From assembly GCA_023397045.1 (NCBI GenBank), contig JAEWUR010000151.1, positions 1 to 5,638 on the forward strand: DNA of 5,638 nucleotides, in the 5' to 3' direction. How positions within the stretch are numbered: the stretch's first letter is position 1; each line of letters begins with the position of its first letter. Both the position numbers and the translations under genes were made by a program. Positions 1 to 5,638 of this stretch are shown one piece after another. Under the pieces are notes generated by a model that was not told the DNA's origin, searched no databases, and saw nothing but the letters and a program-made list of their open reading frames with translations. Source of the stretch: Planctomycetota bacterium (GTDB lineage Bacteria > Planctomycetota > Planctomycetia > Pirellulales > Thermoguttaceae).

Positions 1-114
1 CCACTGCACTTTGCCGTCGCAGATGAACCTTCCATTGAATATATGCCGTATTGGCAAGTACCCGACTCGGCGTCGTTCACGATTTATCCGATCATGGGAT
101 CGGCGCAGAAGTAA
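1..114 (+). CDS. C-terminal end of an upstream gene (5' truncated by window edge), possible glycoside hydrolase tail
   Basis: Frame 1 is open from the first base and reads 37 codons to a TAA at 112-114. The residues look like genuine protein, with an aromatic, beta-strand-like ending: ...IEYMPYWQVPDSASFTIYP..., then MGSAQK and the stop. The ending, a strand with 'PYW.V.D' followed by 'FT.YP', loosely recalls the C-terminal beta-sandwich of GH127/DUF1680-type beta-L-arabinofuranosidase proteins. That is a recollection of style and not an alignment. It lies on the same strand as the downstream sugar porter, about 130 bases before it, so it may belong to the same carbohydrate locus. The coding call is fairly secure; the family suggestion is weak. 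Confidence 0.6.
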   Translation, partial: PLHFAVADEPSIEYMPYWQVPDSASFTIYPIMGSAQK

Positions 115-228
115 GGACGCCACCCAAACAACAACCGCCTTGACGCTGCGAGAAAGAGTGCCTTTGGTCATGGATACCTTGCCTGGCGAAGAGATATTGC
201 GACTATTCGGCCGTCAATGAATGGAATC

Positions 229-233
229 GAGGT
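229..233 (+). promoter_or_regulatory. Ribosome binding site (GAGGT) favouring the ATG at 244
   Basis: GAGGT at 229-233 sits 10 bases before the ATG at 244. No purine-rich Shine-Dalgarno-like stretch lies at usable distance before the upstream in-frame ATG at 217; the nearest, GAAGAG around 188-193, is more than 20 bases away. This is the main sequence reason for preferring the shorter start of the sugar porter. The rest of the 115-228 gap shows no convincing promoter or terminator. Confidence 0.45.
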
Positions 234-243
234 ACTGCACTCC

Positions 244-1596
244 ATGAAAGCCCCTGCCCCCGTCCTACGAAGCACGATCGTCGCCGCACTGGGCGGACTG
301 CTGTTCGGATTCGACACGGCCGTGATCTCGGGCACAACCGGTGCGCTGGAGAGGGTGTTCGGCCTCTCGGCGGCTGAGTTGGGGTTCACGGTCGCAAGCG
401 CCTTGATCGGCACGGTACTTGGGTCCATCGTGGTGGGCAAACCGAGCGATCGGTTCGGCCGGCGCGCGGTACTGATCTGGATGGCCGTCTTCTACACCGT
501 TTCGGCCCTCGGCTGCGGCGTGGCTTGGGATTGGTGGTCGCTGCTGGCGTTTCGCTTCCTGGGCGGAATCGCCGTGGGCGGCGCCTCAGTCGTCTCACCG
601 ATGTACATCGCCGAGATTTCTCCCGCACGGATTCGCGGTCGTCTGGTGGCGGTTCAACAGTTCAACGTGTGTCTCGGCATCTGCTTGGCCTACATCTCCA
701 ATTTCGCGGTGGCCAGCCTGCCGATCATACCGGAAGCTGCGCAATGGCGTTGGATGTTCGCCGTCGAGGCGGTTCCCGCCTTCGCCTTCTTCGTTTTTCT
801 CTTTTTCATTCCCGATAGCCCGCGCTGGCTGGCCGGACATCGGCGCATCGAGGAGGCGCGGCGAGTGCTCGAGAGTTTGCAGGCCGAAGACGTGGACAGC
901 GAACTGGCTGCCATTGTCGATTCGTTGCATCACTACGACGAGGCCCACGAACCGCTGTTCTGCCGTGCCTATTCGTTTCCCGTGATCGCCGCCGTGATGC
1001 TGGCGATGTTCAACCAACTGACCGGTATCAATGCGTTGCTATATTTTGCGCCTAAGGTGTTTGCGATGGGGAATTCGGGTCCCGAAGCCGCTTTGCTGCA
1101 ATCGATTCCCGTGGGCATCATGCTGGTAATCTCAACGACGATCGGGATGATGCTCATCGACCGAGTCGGCCGCAAGACGCTACTGATGGTTGGCTCGGTC
1201 GGTATGGTCGTGTTTCTGACGCTGGTCGCATGGCAGTTCTATACGCTGGACGAGGGCAACGACATCGGCCGCCGGATCATGTGGTATTTCATCGGCTATA
1301 TCCTGTTTTTCGGATTCTCCCAAGGCGCCGTGATCTGGGTGTTCATCTCCGAGATATTTCCGAACAAGGTCCGGGCGAAAGGGCAAGCACTTGGCAGCTT
1401 CACACACTGGTTTTCGGCCGTTCTGGTTTCACAGTTTTTTCCCGTCGCCGTCGCAGTTCCTTGGATCGGGCCCGGTAATGCCTTCATGTTTTTTTCGGCA
1501 ATGATGGTGCTGCATTTCTTTTTCGTTTGGCTGGTCTTACCAGAGACGAAGTGTATCTCGTTGGAGAAGATCCAGCAGCAACTCGGAATCGAATGA
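244..1596 (+). CDS. MFS sugar porter (sugar/H+ symporter family)
   Basis: Inner-membrane transporter of the sugar porter branch of the major facilitator superfamily (relatives: XylE, AraE, GLUT), expected to import a monosaccharide, probably with protons. It has 450 residues from ATG 244, the usual family length. The family signatures appear in order: GGLLFGFDTAVISG in TM1 (17-30), loop 2-3 motif GKPSDRFGRR (65-74), PMYIAEISPARIRGR (119-133), PDSPRWL after TM6 (190-196), NQLTGIN in TM7 (257-263), the second loop motif DRVGRK (306-311), SEIFPNKVRAKG after TM10 (369-380), and LPETKCISLEKI at the C-terminus (432-443). The last is normally PETKG; here the Gly is Cys. An in-frame ATG at 217 would add nine residues (MNGIEVLHS). 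ATG 244 is preferred for its GAGGT site and because it gives the short N-terminus usual before TM1. Compared by eye with XylE, two sugar-contacting glutamines appear replaced, so the substrate cannot be named. The secreted enzymes downstream suggest it takes up one of their products. Confidence 0.95.
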   Translation: MKAPAPVLRSTIVAALGGLLFGFDTAVISGTTGALERVFGLSAAELGFTVASALIGTVLGSIVVGKPSDRFGRRAVLIWMAVFYTVSALGCGVAWDWWSLLAFRFLGGIAVGGASVVSPMYIAEISPARIRGRLVAVQQFNVCLGICLAYISNFAVASLPIIPEAAQWRWMFAVEAVPAFAFFVFLFFIPDSPRWLAGHRRIEEARRVLESLQAEDVDSELAAIVDSLHHYDEAHEPLFCRAYSFPVIAAVMLAMFNQLTGINALLYFAPKVFAMGNSGPEAALLQSIPVGIMLVISTTIGMMLIDRVGRKTLLMVGSVGMVVFLTLVAWQFYTLDEGNDIGRRIMWYFIGYILFFGFSQGAVIWVFISEIFPNKVRAKGQALGSFTHWFSAVLVSQFFPVAVAVPWIGPGNAFMFFSAMMVLHFFFVWLVLPETKCISLEKIQQQLGIE

Positions 1597-1610
1597 GGTG
1601 TGCTGCAAAT

Positions 1611-1627
1611 CGTCATTCGAAATGACG
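1611..1627. repeat. Perfect 7-bp inverted repeat (CGTCATT-CGA-AATGACG)
   Basis: The arms CGTCATT (1611-1617) and AATGACG (1621-1627) are exact reverse complements around a 3-base centre. The repeat begins 15 bases after the stop of the sugar porter. No T-run follows, so it does not resemble an intrinsic terminator. It lies just upstream of the candidate promoter at 1638-1667. It could be an operator for a dimeric regulator or a 3'-end hairpin of the transporter transcript. The half-site GTCATT occurs once more at 1634-1639. Confidence 0.5.
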
Positions 1628-1637
1628 CACTCGGTCA

Positions 1638-1667
1638 TTGCGGACGGACGATGGTTAAGCGTACAAT
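1638..1667 (+). promoter_or_regulatory. Candidate sigma-70-type promoter for the secreted-enzyme genes
   Basis: TTGCGG (1638-1643) as a -35 box and TACAAT (1662-1667, five of six consensus bases) as a -10 box are separated by 18 bases. Transcription would start near 1674, giving a leader of about 40 bases before the 856-aa gene. The site lies in the largest internal spacer of the window. The -35 match is only partial, and read-through from the transporter remains possible. Confidence 0.35.
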
Positions 1668-1701
1668 ACCGATGATTCACTGCCTCTGACTTTCCCGCCG
1701 C

Positions 1702-1707
1702 AAGGAG
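1702..1707 (+). promoter_or_regulatory. Ribosome binding site AAGGAG of the 856-aa gene
   Basis: AAGGAG is followed by 8 bases and then the ATG at 1716. It is a strong Shine-Dalgarno that fixes this start over the in-frame ATG codons at 1728 and 1737. The same hexamer and spacing recur before the next gene. Confidence 0.8.
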
Positions 1708-1715
1708 ACCTCGCC

Positions 1716-4286
1716 ATGTTCCCGCAGATGAGAGTTATGGTTTGCCTGCTGTGCTGTCTCGTCTCGTTGTTTGCCAGGGCCGAGAATGCGAGCGTGGTCT
1801 GCCCGAAGGACGCTTCGCCGATGGAGAAGCTGGCCGGCAAGGAGATTCGACGATATGTCTATCTGCGCACGGGCGTCCTGCTGCCGATCGTCGACAATAC
1901 GGATTCGACGGACCGCGACTTCATCGTCGTGGGAACGAAGGATCGGCAAGTGGTCAAGGGACTGTTGACAGATGCAGAGATGAAAGCAACGGTCGAGGGC
2001 TTGGTCGGCGAGCAGTACGCGCTGAAGACCGTTCGATTCAACGGTCGATCCGTGTTAATGATTGCCGGCGGCGATGCACAGGGTGCGCTCTATGGCGCGT
2101 ATCGCTTTGCCGAGCATCTCGGCGTTCGGTTCTATCTGCATGGCGACGTTGTGCCCGACAAACAGATTGCTTGGGCATTGCCAGAGCTTCATGAGACTCG
2201 CACGCCGCTTTTCGATCGTCGCGGCATCTTGCCATTCCATGATTTTCCCGAGGGTCCCGATTGGTGGAGCGCCGAGGGCTATATGGCGATTCTCGCCCAA
2301 CTGCCGAAGATGGGCATGAACTTCTTTGGGCTGCACACCTATCCCGAGCATCCGTCGTGGTGGCACGTGGGCCCGGAACCGCTCGTGTGGATCGGCCCGC
2401 CGGGCGATATCGACGACAAGGGAAACGTAAGGGCAAGCTATCCTTCGCGGCATTTCACGGCCAGCAACGTCAACGGCGCGTGGGGATATCAGCCGGGTAA
2501 GACCGGCGATTACCTGTTTGGCGCAGCCTTGTTGTTCGACCGCGACGATTTTGGCGCCGACTATATGCAAGGCGCCTGCCCGTGGAACAAAATGCCGCCC
2601 GAAGAGTGCAACGAACTGTTCAATCGCATGGGCGCATTTCTCCGCGACACATTCACCTATGCCAAAACGTTCGGCGTGAAGACCTGCATCGGCACGGAAA
2701 CGCCATTGTTGATTCCGACGCAACTGAAAGAGCGGCTCAAAGCGGAGGGCAAGAACACGGAAGACCCGGCCGTTGTGCAATCGCTCTACGAAGGCATGTT
2801 TGCGCGGATCGAGAAGACGCATCCGTTGGACTATTTCTGGATTTGGACGCCGGAAAACTGGACCATGGAAGCCGTCACGCAACCGCAGATCGACACGGCA
2901 TTGGCCGACATGCGGCTGGCGATGGCTGCGGCCGAGAAGGTCCAGCCATCCTTCGCCCTGGCCACGTGCGGCTGGGTTCTTGGGCCGCCGCAGACTCCGG
3001 CGTTGCTCGACGACTTTTTGCCGAAAGAGATACCGATGAGCTGCATCAATCGGCAGGTCGGCTTCACGCCGGTCGAGCCCAGTTTTGCGAATGTTTCCGA
3101 CCGCCAGAAATGGGCAATCCCATGGTTGGAGGATGACCTCGGCATTGCCATGCCGCAGTTTTGGGTTGGACGACTGCGGCGCGACGCCGCGGATGCCCTC
3201 CGTTACGGCTGCACCGGTTTAATGGGCATCCATTGGCGCACTCGCATTTTGGCGCCGAATGCATCGGCGCTGGCAATGGCCGAATGGGATCAGTCCCGTT
3301 GGGAGGGTGCTTCGCACCCAGCGACGGTCTTCACGCGCGACAGCATCATTCGAAAGTCGACGGATGGCAAGTCGCCCTTTGCGCCGATCGACGATTTCTA
3401 CCTCGATTGGTGTCAAAGTGAGTTCGGGCCGGAAGTTGCCGAGCCGATCGCCGCGATCTTCAGCAAGGTGGACGGCTGCACGCCGCGCCCGTCCGATTGG
3501 GTCACGGGTCCCGGCAGCGTAACGCCCGACGCACGCAGTTGGAACGAGGTTCAGCCGGAATACGCCTTTGTGGACGAATGGGCGGCATTGCGCCCCAGCG
3601 TTCAAGGACCGGGCAATCTAGAGCGATTCGACTATTGGCTCAATACGTTCTGCTATCTCCGTTCCATAGCGATGTTGCGATGTGAATGGGCAAGCTTCAA
3701 CAATGTCATGGAAACAATCAAGTCGGAAAAAGATCCTGCGCGGCAACGACAACTCGCCAACGATCTCGGACTGCCGGCGCGCCGGAAGATTTTGGACGCC
3801 TTTCGCGATCTCCAGCAGTTTCTCTTGGCCACGGTCAGCACAACCGGTGAAATGGGAACGGTCTGCAACTGGCAGCAGAGGACCTTGCCCGAGGTGTTGA
3901 CGCAACCGGGCCGCGAGTTGGCCAAGTTGCTAGGTCGTGACTTGCCGATCGACGCCATGCCGTCCCAGGAGTATCGCGGTCAACCGCGAATGTTTGTGCC
4001 CGAGATTCGTACAGGCATTGCAGCCGGCGAACCGTTCACGCTGAAAGCGATCGTATTGGCCTCCAATCCTGGGGCCGTTACGATCCATTGGCGGCCGCTT
4101 GGAACGGAAACGTTCGAGGAGGGGCCAATGGTCCATGTCGCCCGCGGCGTGTATACTGTATCTCTGCCTGTGGACGTCAGGAAGGGCGATTTCGAGTATT
4201 ACATCCAGGCCATCGTCGGTGAGCGGTCGGTATTATGGCCGCCTACCGCGCCGCACATGAATCAGACGGTCGTTGTAACCGAGTAA
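1716..4286 (+). CDS. Secreted putative glycoside hydrolase with GH20/GH67-type N-terminal domain
   Basis: Large exported protein, probably a glycosidase of unknown specificity. Residues 1-22 form a signal peptide (hydrophobic MVCLLCCLVSLF, cleavage after ARA). Residues 23 to about 150 resemble the non-catalytic alpha/beta domain found before the barrel in GH20, GH67, GH84 and GH115-type enzymes: an AGKEIRRYVYLRTGVLLP stretch (40-57), FIVVGT (69-74), and the hallmark GALYGAYRFAEHLGVRFY (123-140). Residues about 165-540 look like a TIM-barrel-type catalytic region with RRGILPFHDFPEGPDWW (168-184), NFFGLHTYPEH (202-212), GTETP (326-330) and YFWIWTPENW (373-382). E328 and E380 are the best candidate catalytic acids (inference). 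Residues about 570-740 are mostly helical. Residues about 755-856 form a beta-sandwich-like tail with ARGVYTVSLP (809-818) and FEYYIQAI (826-833). The start is set by AAGGAG at 8-base spacing. The 18-base gap to the next gene implies co-transcription. General family is moderately sure; alpha-glucuronidase-like or hexosaminidase-like activity cannot be decided. Confidence 0.85.
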   Translation: MFPQMRVMVCLLCCLVSLFARAENASVVCPKDASPMEKLAGKEIRRYVYLRTGVLLPIVDNTDSTDRDFIVVGTKDRQVVKGLLTDAEMKATVEGLVGEQYALKTVRFNGRSVLMIAGGDAQGALYGAYRFAEHLGVRFYLHGDVVPDKQIAWALPELHETRTPLFDRRGILPFHDFPEGPDWWSAEGYMAILAQLPKMGMNFFGLHTYPEHPSWWHVGPEPLVWIGPPGDIDDKGNVRASYPSRHFTASNVNGAWGYQPGKTGDYLFGAALLFDRDDFGADYMQGACPWNKMPPEECNELFNRMGAFLRDTFTYAKTFGVKTCIGTETPLLIPTQLKERLKAEGKNTEDPAVVQSLYEGMFARIEKTHPLDYFWIWTPENWTMEAVTQPQIDTALADMRLAMAAAEKVQPSFALATCGWVLGPPQTPALLDDFLPKEIPMSCINRQVGFTPVEPSFANVSDRQKWAIPWLEDDLGIAMPQFWVGRLRRDAADALRYGCTGLMGIHWRTRILAPNASALAMAEWDQSRWEGASHPATVFTRDSIIRKSTDGKSPFAPIDDFYLDWCQSEFGPEVAEPIAAIFSKVDGCTPRPSDWVTGPGSVTPDARSWNEVQPEYAFVDEWAALRPSVQGPGNLERFDYWLNTFCYLRSIAMLRCEWASFNNVMETIKSEKDPARQRQLANDLGLPARRKILDAFRDLQQFLLATVSTTGEMGTVCNWQQRTLPEVLTQPGRELAKLLGRDLPIDAMPSQEYRGQPRMFVPEIRTGIAAGEPFTLKAIVLASNPGAVTIHWRPLGTETFEEGPMVHVARGVYTVSLPVDVRKGDFEYYIQAIVGERSVLWPPTAPHMNQTVVVTE

Positions 4287-4290
4287 CACC

Positions 4291-4296
4291 AAGGAG
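4291..4296 (+). promoter_or_regulatory. Ribosome binding site AAGGAG of the propeller gene
   Basis: AAGGAG lies inside the 18-base gap after the previous stop codon (4284-4286), 8 bases before the ATG at 4305. It matches the site of the preceding gene in both sequence and spacing, supporting matched translation of the two secreted proteins from one message. Confidence 0.8.
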
Positions 4297-4304
4297 TTTC
4301 TGCG

Positions 4305-5249
4305 ATGCATTTGTTGTTCAGATTGATGTCGTGCATGGCTGTGTTGACAGCATGTGTTTGGCCTGGATATGCGGCCCCGCCCGTCGACTCGGACGGACGT
4401 CCGCTTATTGAGAAACTCGGCACGATCGATGTCGACAAGGTTGAAACGTCGCCGGTCGTGCTTGGCGGTAGGCTCTATCGGTGTGAATGGTTTCGCTCGC
4501 AGAACTGCTTTCATTTCGTCGATTGTCAAACCGGAGAGACGACGCCGCAGTTCGCCCATGGCTGGTCCTTCGCCAGCGCGTTTGTCGACAATGACACGGT
4601 GTACGTGACCGGCACGAAGCCGGGGCAAGAAGTGCGGATCTGGGCTTCCAAGGATCTTCGGACGTGGGACTCATGGACGGCGCTCGATCTGGCGGGTTTT
4701 AAGATATTTAACACATCGATCTGCAAGGCGGACGACCGGTTCGTCCTGATGTTTGAGATCAGCGAACCCGTGGAGCAGGCCGGAGCCCAATTCACCGCAC
4801 GGTTTGCCACGTCGAAGGATCTCAAGCAATGGACGGTAACGCCGCCGGAGTGTGTTTATGCGAAAGATCGCTACACCGCCCCGCATTGCCTGCGTTATCT
4901 CGACGGGTATTACTACGATTTTTATCTCGAATGCGCGAACGGCGGCTTTGAGCAATATGTTGTGCGTTCGAAGGACTTCGTCACTTGGGAACCGAGCCCG
5001 CTGAATCCGGTCCTGCAAGCATCGGATGCCGACCGCGCGATTCGGAATGACCGGCTGACGCCCGAAGACCGCCACCGAATTGCCACGGCTGTCAACAAAA
5101 ACAACTCGGATATCGATTTCTGCGACTACGAGGGCCATCTCGTGATCTTTTACTCTTGGGGAAACCAGGAAGGCGTTGAGCACCTCGGTGAGGCCGTCTA
5201 TGAAGGGACGACGGCTGATTTTCTGCGGGGATGGTTTCCCGAGAAATGA
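4305..5249 (+). CDS. Secreted five-bladed beta-propeller protein, GH43/GH32-like
   Basis: Exported protein of 314 residues with the pattern of a five-bladed propeller as in GH43, GH32 and GH117 enzymes. The N-terminus is a signal sequence with cleavage likely after GYA (residue 23); an LTAC lipobox-like string at 14-17 leaves a lipoprotein possible. Five similar strand pairs can be read: ETSPVVLGGRLYRCEWFR (47-64), SFASAFVDNDTVYVTGTK (88-105), NTSICKADDRFVLMFEIS (136-153), TAPHCLRYLDGYYYDFYLE (191-209), and SDIDFCDYEGHLVIFYSWG (268-286). Three blades carry the hairpin SKDLRTW (115-121), SKDLKQW (170-176) and SKDFVTW (222-228), typical of clan F/J hydrolases. A polar, charged insert of about 30 residues lies between blades 4 and 5 (239-267). 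The usual GH43 aspartates at the starts of the blades are not obvious; E47, D269 and D271 are the best acid candidates. The gene sits 18 bases after the 856-aa gene and most likely works on the same substrate. The substrate is unknown. Confidence 0.85.
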   Translation: MHLLFRLMSCMAVLTACVWPGYAAPPVDSDGRPLIEKLGTIDVDKVETSPVVLGGRLYRCEWFRSQNCFHFVDCQTGETTPQFAHGWSFASAFVDNDTVYVTGTKPGQEVRIWASKDLRTWDSWTALDLAGFKIFNTSICKADDRFVLMFEISEPVEQAGAQFTARFATSKDLKQWTVTPPECVYAKDRYTAPHCLRYLDGYYYDFYLECANGGFEQYVVRSKDFVTWEPSPLNPVLQASDADRAIRNDRLTPEDRHRIATAVNKNNSDIDFCDYEGHLVIFYSWGNQEGVEHLGEAVYEGTTADFLRGWFPEK

Positions 5250-5254
5250 CACGT

Positions 5255-5303
5255 TGAGAGGTGTTATACAGACAACCCAGAATGCGGCCATAGGCTCCTC
5301 TCA
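5255..5303. repeat. 7-bp inverted repeat spanning the leader and start codon of the cyclase gene
   Basis: TGAGAGG (5255-5261) is the exact reverse complement of CCTCTCA (5297-5303), whose last base is the A of the ATG. If paired in RNA, this would close a loop of 35 bases and cover the start codon. GAGAGG is also the only purine-rich Shine-Dalgarno-like stretch in the gap, though at more than 40 bases it is too far to act directly. A 7-bp match over this distance could be chance. Confidence 0.25.
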
Positions 5304-5638
5304 TGCAAAGATTGATCGACCTATCCCATCCGTTGGAACATGGGCAACCTAATTTCCCGTTCGACCCGAAGATCAGTGTGCTGACGCACAACACGGTCTC
5401 TTCGATCGGATACAATATCACGCAGATCAGCATGGCGACGCATCAGGGGACGCACCTCGATGTGCCGTTCCACTTCTATGATGATGGCAAGACGGTCGAT
5501 CAAATGCCGTTGGATCGGTTTTTTGGACCGGCAACGCTGGTCGACCTCGCACCAGGGGCGTTTTTGCCTGCTAAGACGCCGATTACGCTCGAAATGCTCC
5601 TGCCGCACGAAGCAGCGTTTCAGCCGGGCGCCAAAGTG
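5303..5638 (+). CDS. Cyclase family protein (kynurenine formamidase-like metal hydrolase), 3' truncated by window end
   Basis: The frame from ATG 5303 stays open to the last base of the window, giving 112 residues, about half the usual family length of 200-260. The family signature HxGTHxDxPxHF is complete: HQGTHLDVPFHF at 47-58. In characterised kynurenine formamidases the first two His and the Asp of this motif bind the metal (here H47, H51, D53), and the last His (H57) takes part in catalysis. The N-terminus MQRLIDLSHPLEHG is also typical ('DLSHPL'). The remaining C-terminal metal ligands would lie beyond the window. No signal peptide is visible, so it is probably cytoplasmic. The gap to the propeller gene is 53 bases with no terminator, so it may be in the same operon, but it lacks a clear Shine-Dalgarno site. 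Known members hydrolyse N-formylkynurenine, isatin or other cyclic amides and esters. In this carbohydrate context a sugar lactone or amide is a guess. Confidence 0.9.
   Translation, partial: MQRLIDLSHPLEHGQPNFPFDPKISVLTHNTVSSIGYNITQISMATHQGTHLDVPFHFYDDGKTVDQMPLDRFFGPATLVDLAPGAFLPAKTPITLEMLLPHEAAFQPGAKV

Noticed and set aside
140..206. TTGACG at 140-145 as a -35 box for the sugar porter
   Set aside because: No acceptable -10 box lies 16-18 bases downstream. The nearest AT-rich hexamers (GATATT 193-198, GACTAT 201-206) are too far away.
11..220. Plus-strand 69-codon frame overlapping the first gene end and the gap before the porter
   Set aside because: Its product is rich in Arg and low in complexity, it overlaps the better-supported frame ending at 114 in another frame, and nothing indicates translation.
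1611..1627. Palindrome as a Rho-independent terminator of the porter gene
   Set aside because: The stem is not GC-rich and is followed by GCACTCGG rather than a T-run.
2055..2882. Long minus-strand open frame (275 codons) inside the 856-aa gene
   Set aside because: It lies fully antisense to a gene with a signal peptide, strong ribosome-binding site and recognisable domains. Its translation is Arg/His/Ala-rich without family motifs, as expected of a shadow frame in GC-rich DNA.
5262..5270. TGTTATACA as an extended -10 promoter for the cyclase gene
   Set aside because: Only four of six -10 bases match and no -35 box is present at the right distance, so operon read-through is the simpler reading.
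4671..5291. Minus-strand open frame (206 codons) opposite the propeller gene
   Set aside because: It covers the conserved propeller blades on the other strand and shows no recognisable domain or strong ribosome-binding site. Treated as a shadow.
1..5638. CRISPR arrays, tRNA/rRNA genes, insertion sequences or att sites
   Set aside because: No regularly spaced repeats, transposase motifs, terminal inverted repeats or RNA gene signatures were seen. Almost the whole window is accounted for by protein genes on one strand.

Overview
The window is a single-strand (all +) stretch of a moderately GC-rich bacterial chromosome. It carries a small carbohydrate-use locus. The gene families suggest Planctomycetes or the related Verrucomicrobia: a GH20/GH67-like N-domain fused to an uncharacterised catalytic region, a secreted GH43-like five-bladed propeller, a sugar porter of the MFS, and a cyclase-family hydrolase. 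This taxonomic call is an inference from protein style and gene mix, not from a marker gene.

Layout. Positions 1-114 are the last 37 codons of an upstream gene, possibly the end of a glycoside hydrolase. After a gap of about 130 bases comes an MFS sugar porter (244-1596, with a longer in-frame start at 217). A 119-base spacer (1597-1715) holds a perfect 7-bp inverted repeat and a plausible sigma-70-type promoter. Next is a large secreted putative glycosidase of 856 residues (1716-4286). Only 18 bases later follows a secreted five-bladed beta-propeller protein (4305-5249). After a further 53 bases comes the 5' half of a metal-dependent cyclase/kynurenine-formamidase-like enzyme (5303 to the window end, truncated by the edge). 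No RNA genes, mobile elements, CRISPR arrays or long repeats were seen.

How the parts could work together (inference): the two signal-peptide proteins would attack a glycan or glycoside outside the cytoplasm, the sugar porter would import a released monosaccharide, and the apparently cytoplasmic cyclase-family hydrolase would act on an amide, ester or lactone derived from the same compound. The 856-aa and 314-aa genes share an identical AAGGAG ribosome-binding site with 8-base spacing and are very likely co-transcribed. The porter and the cyclase lack that strong signal.

The most interesting candidates are the 856-aa protein, whose catalytic region I cannot place in a characterised glycosidase family, and the propeller protein, which has the GH43-like fold pattern but no obvious canonical GH43 acid triad.
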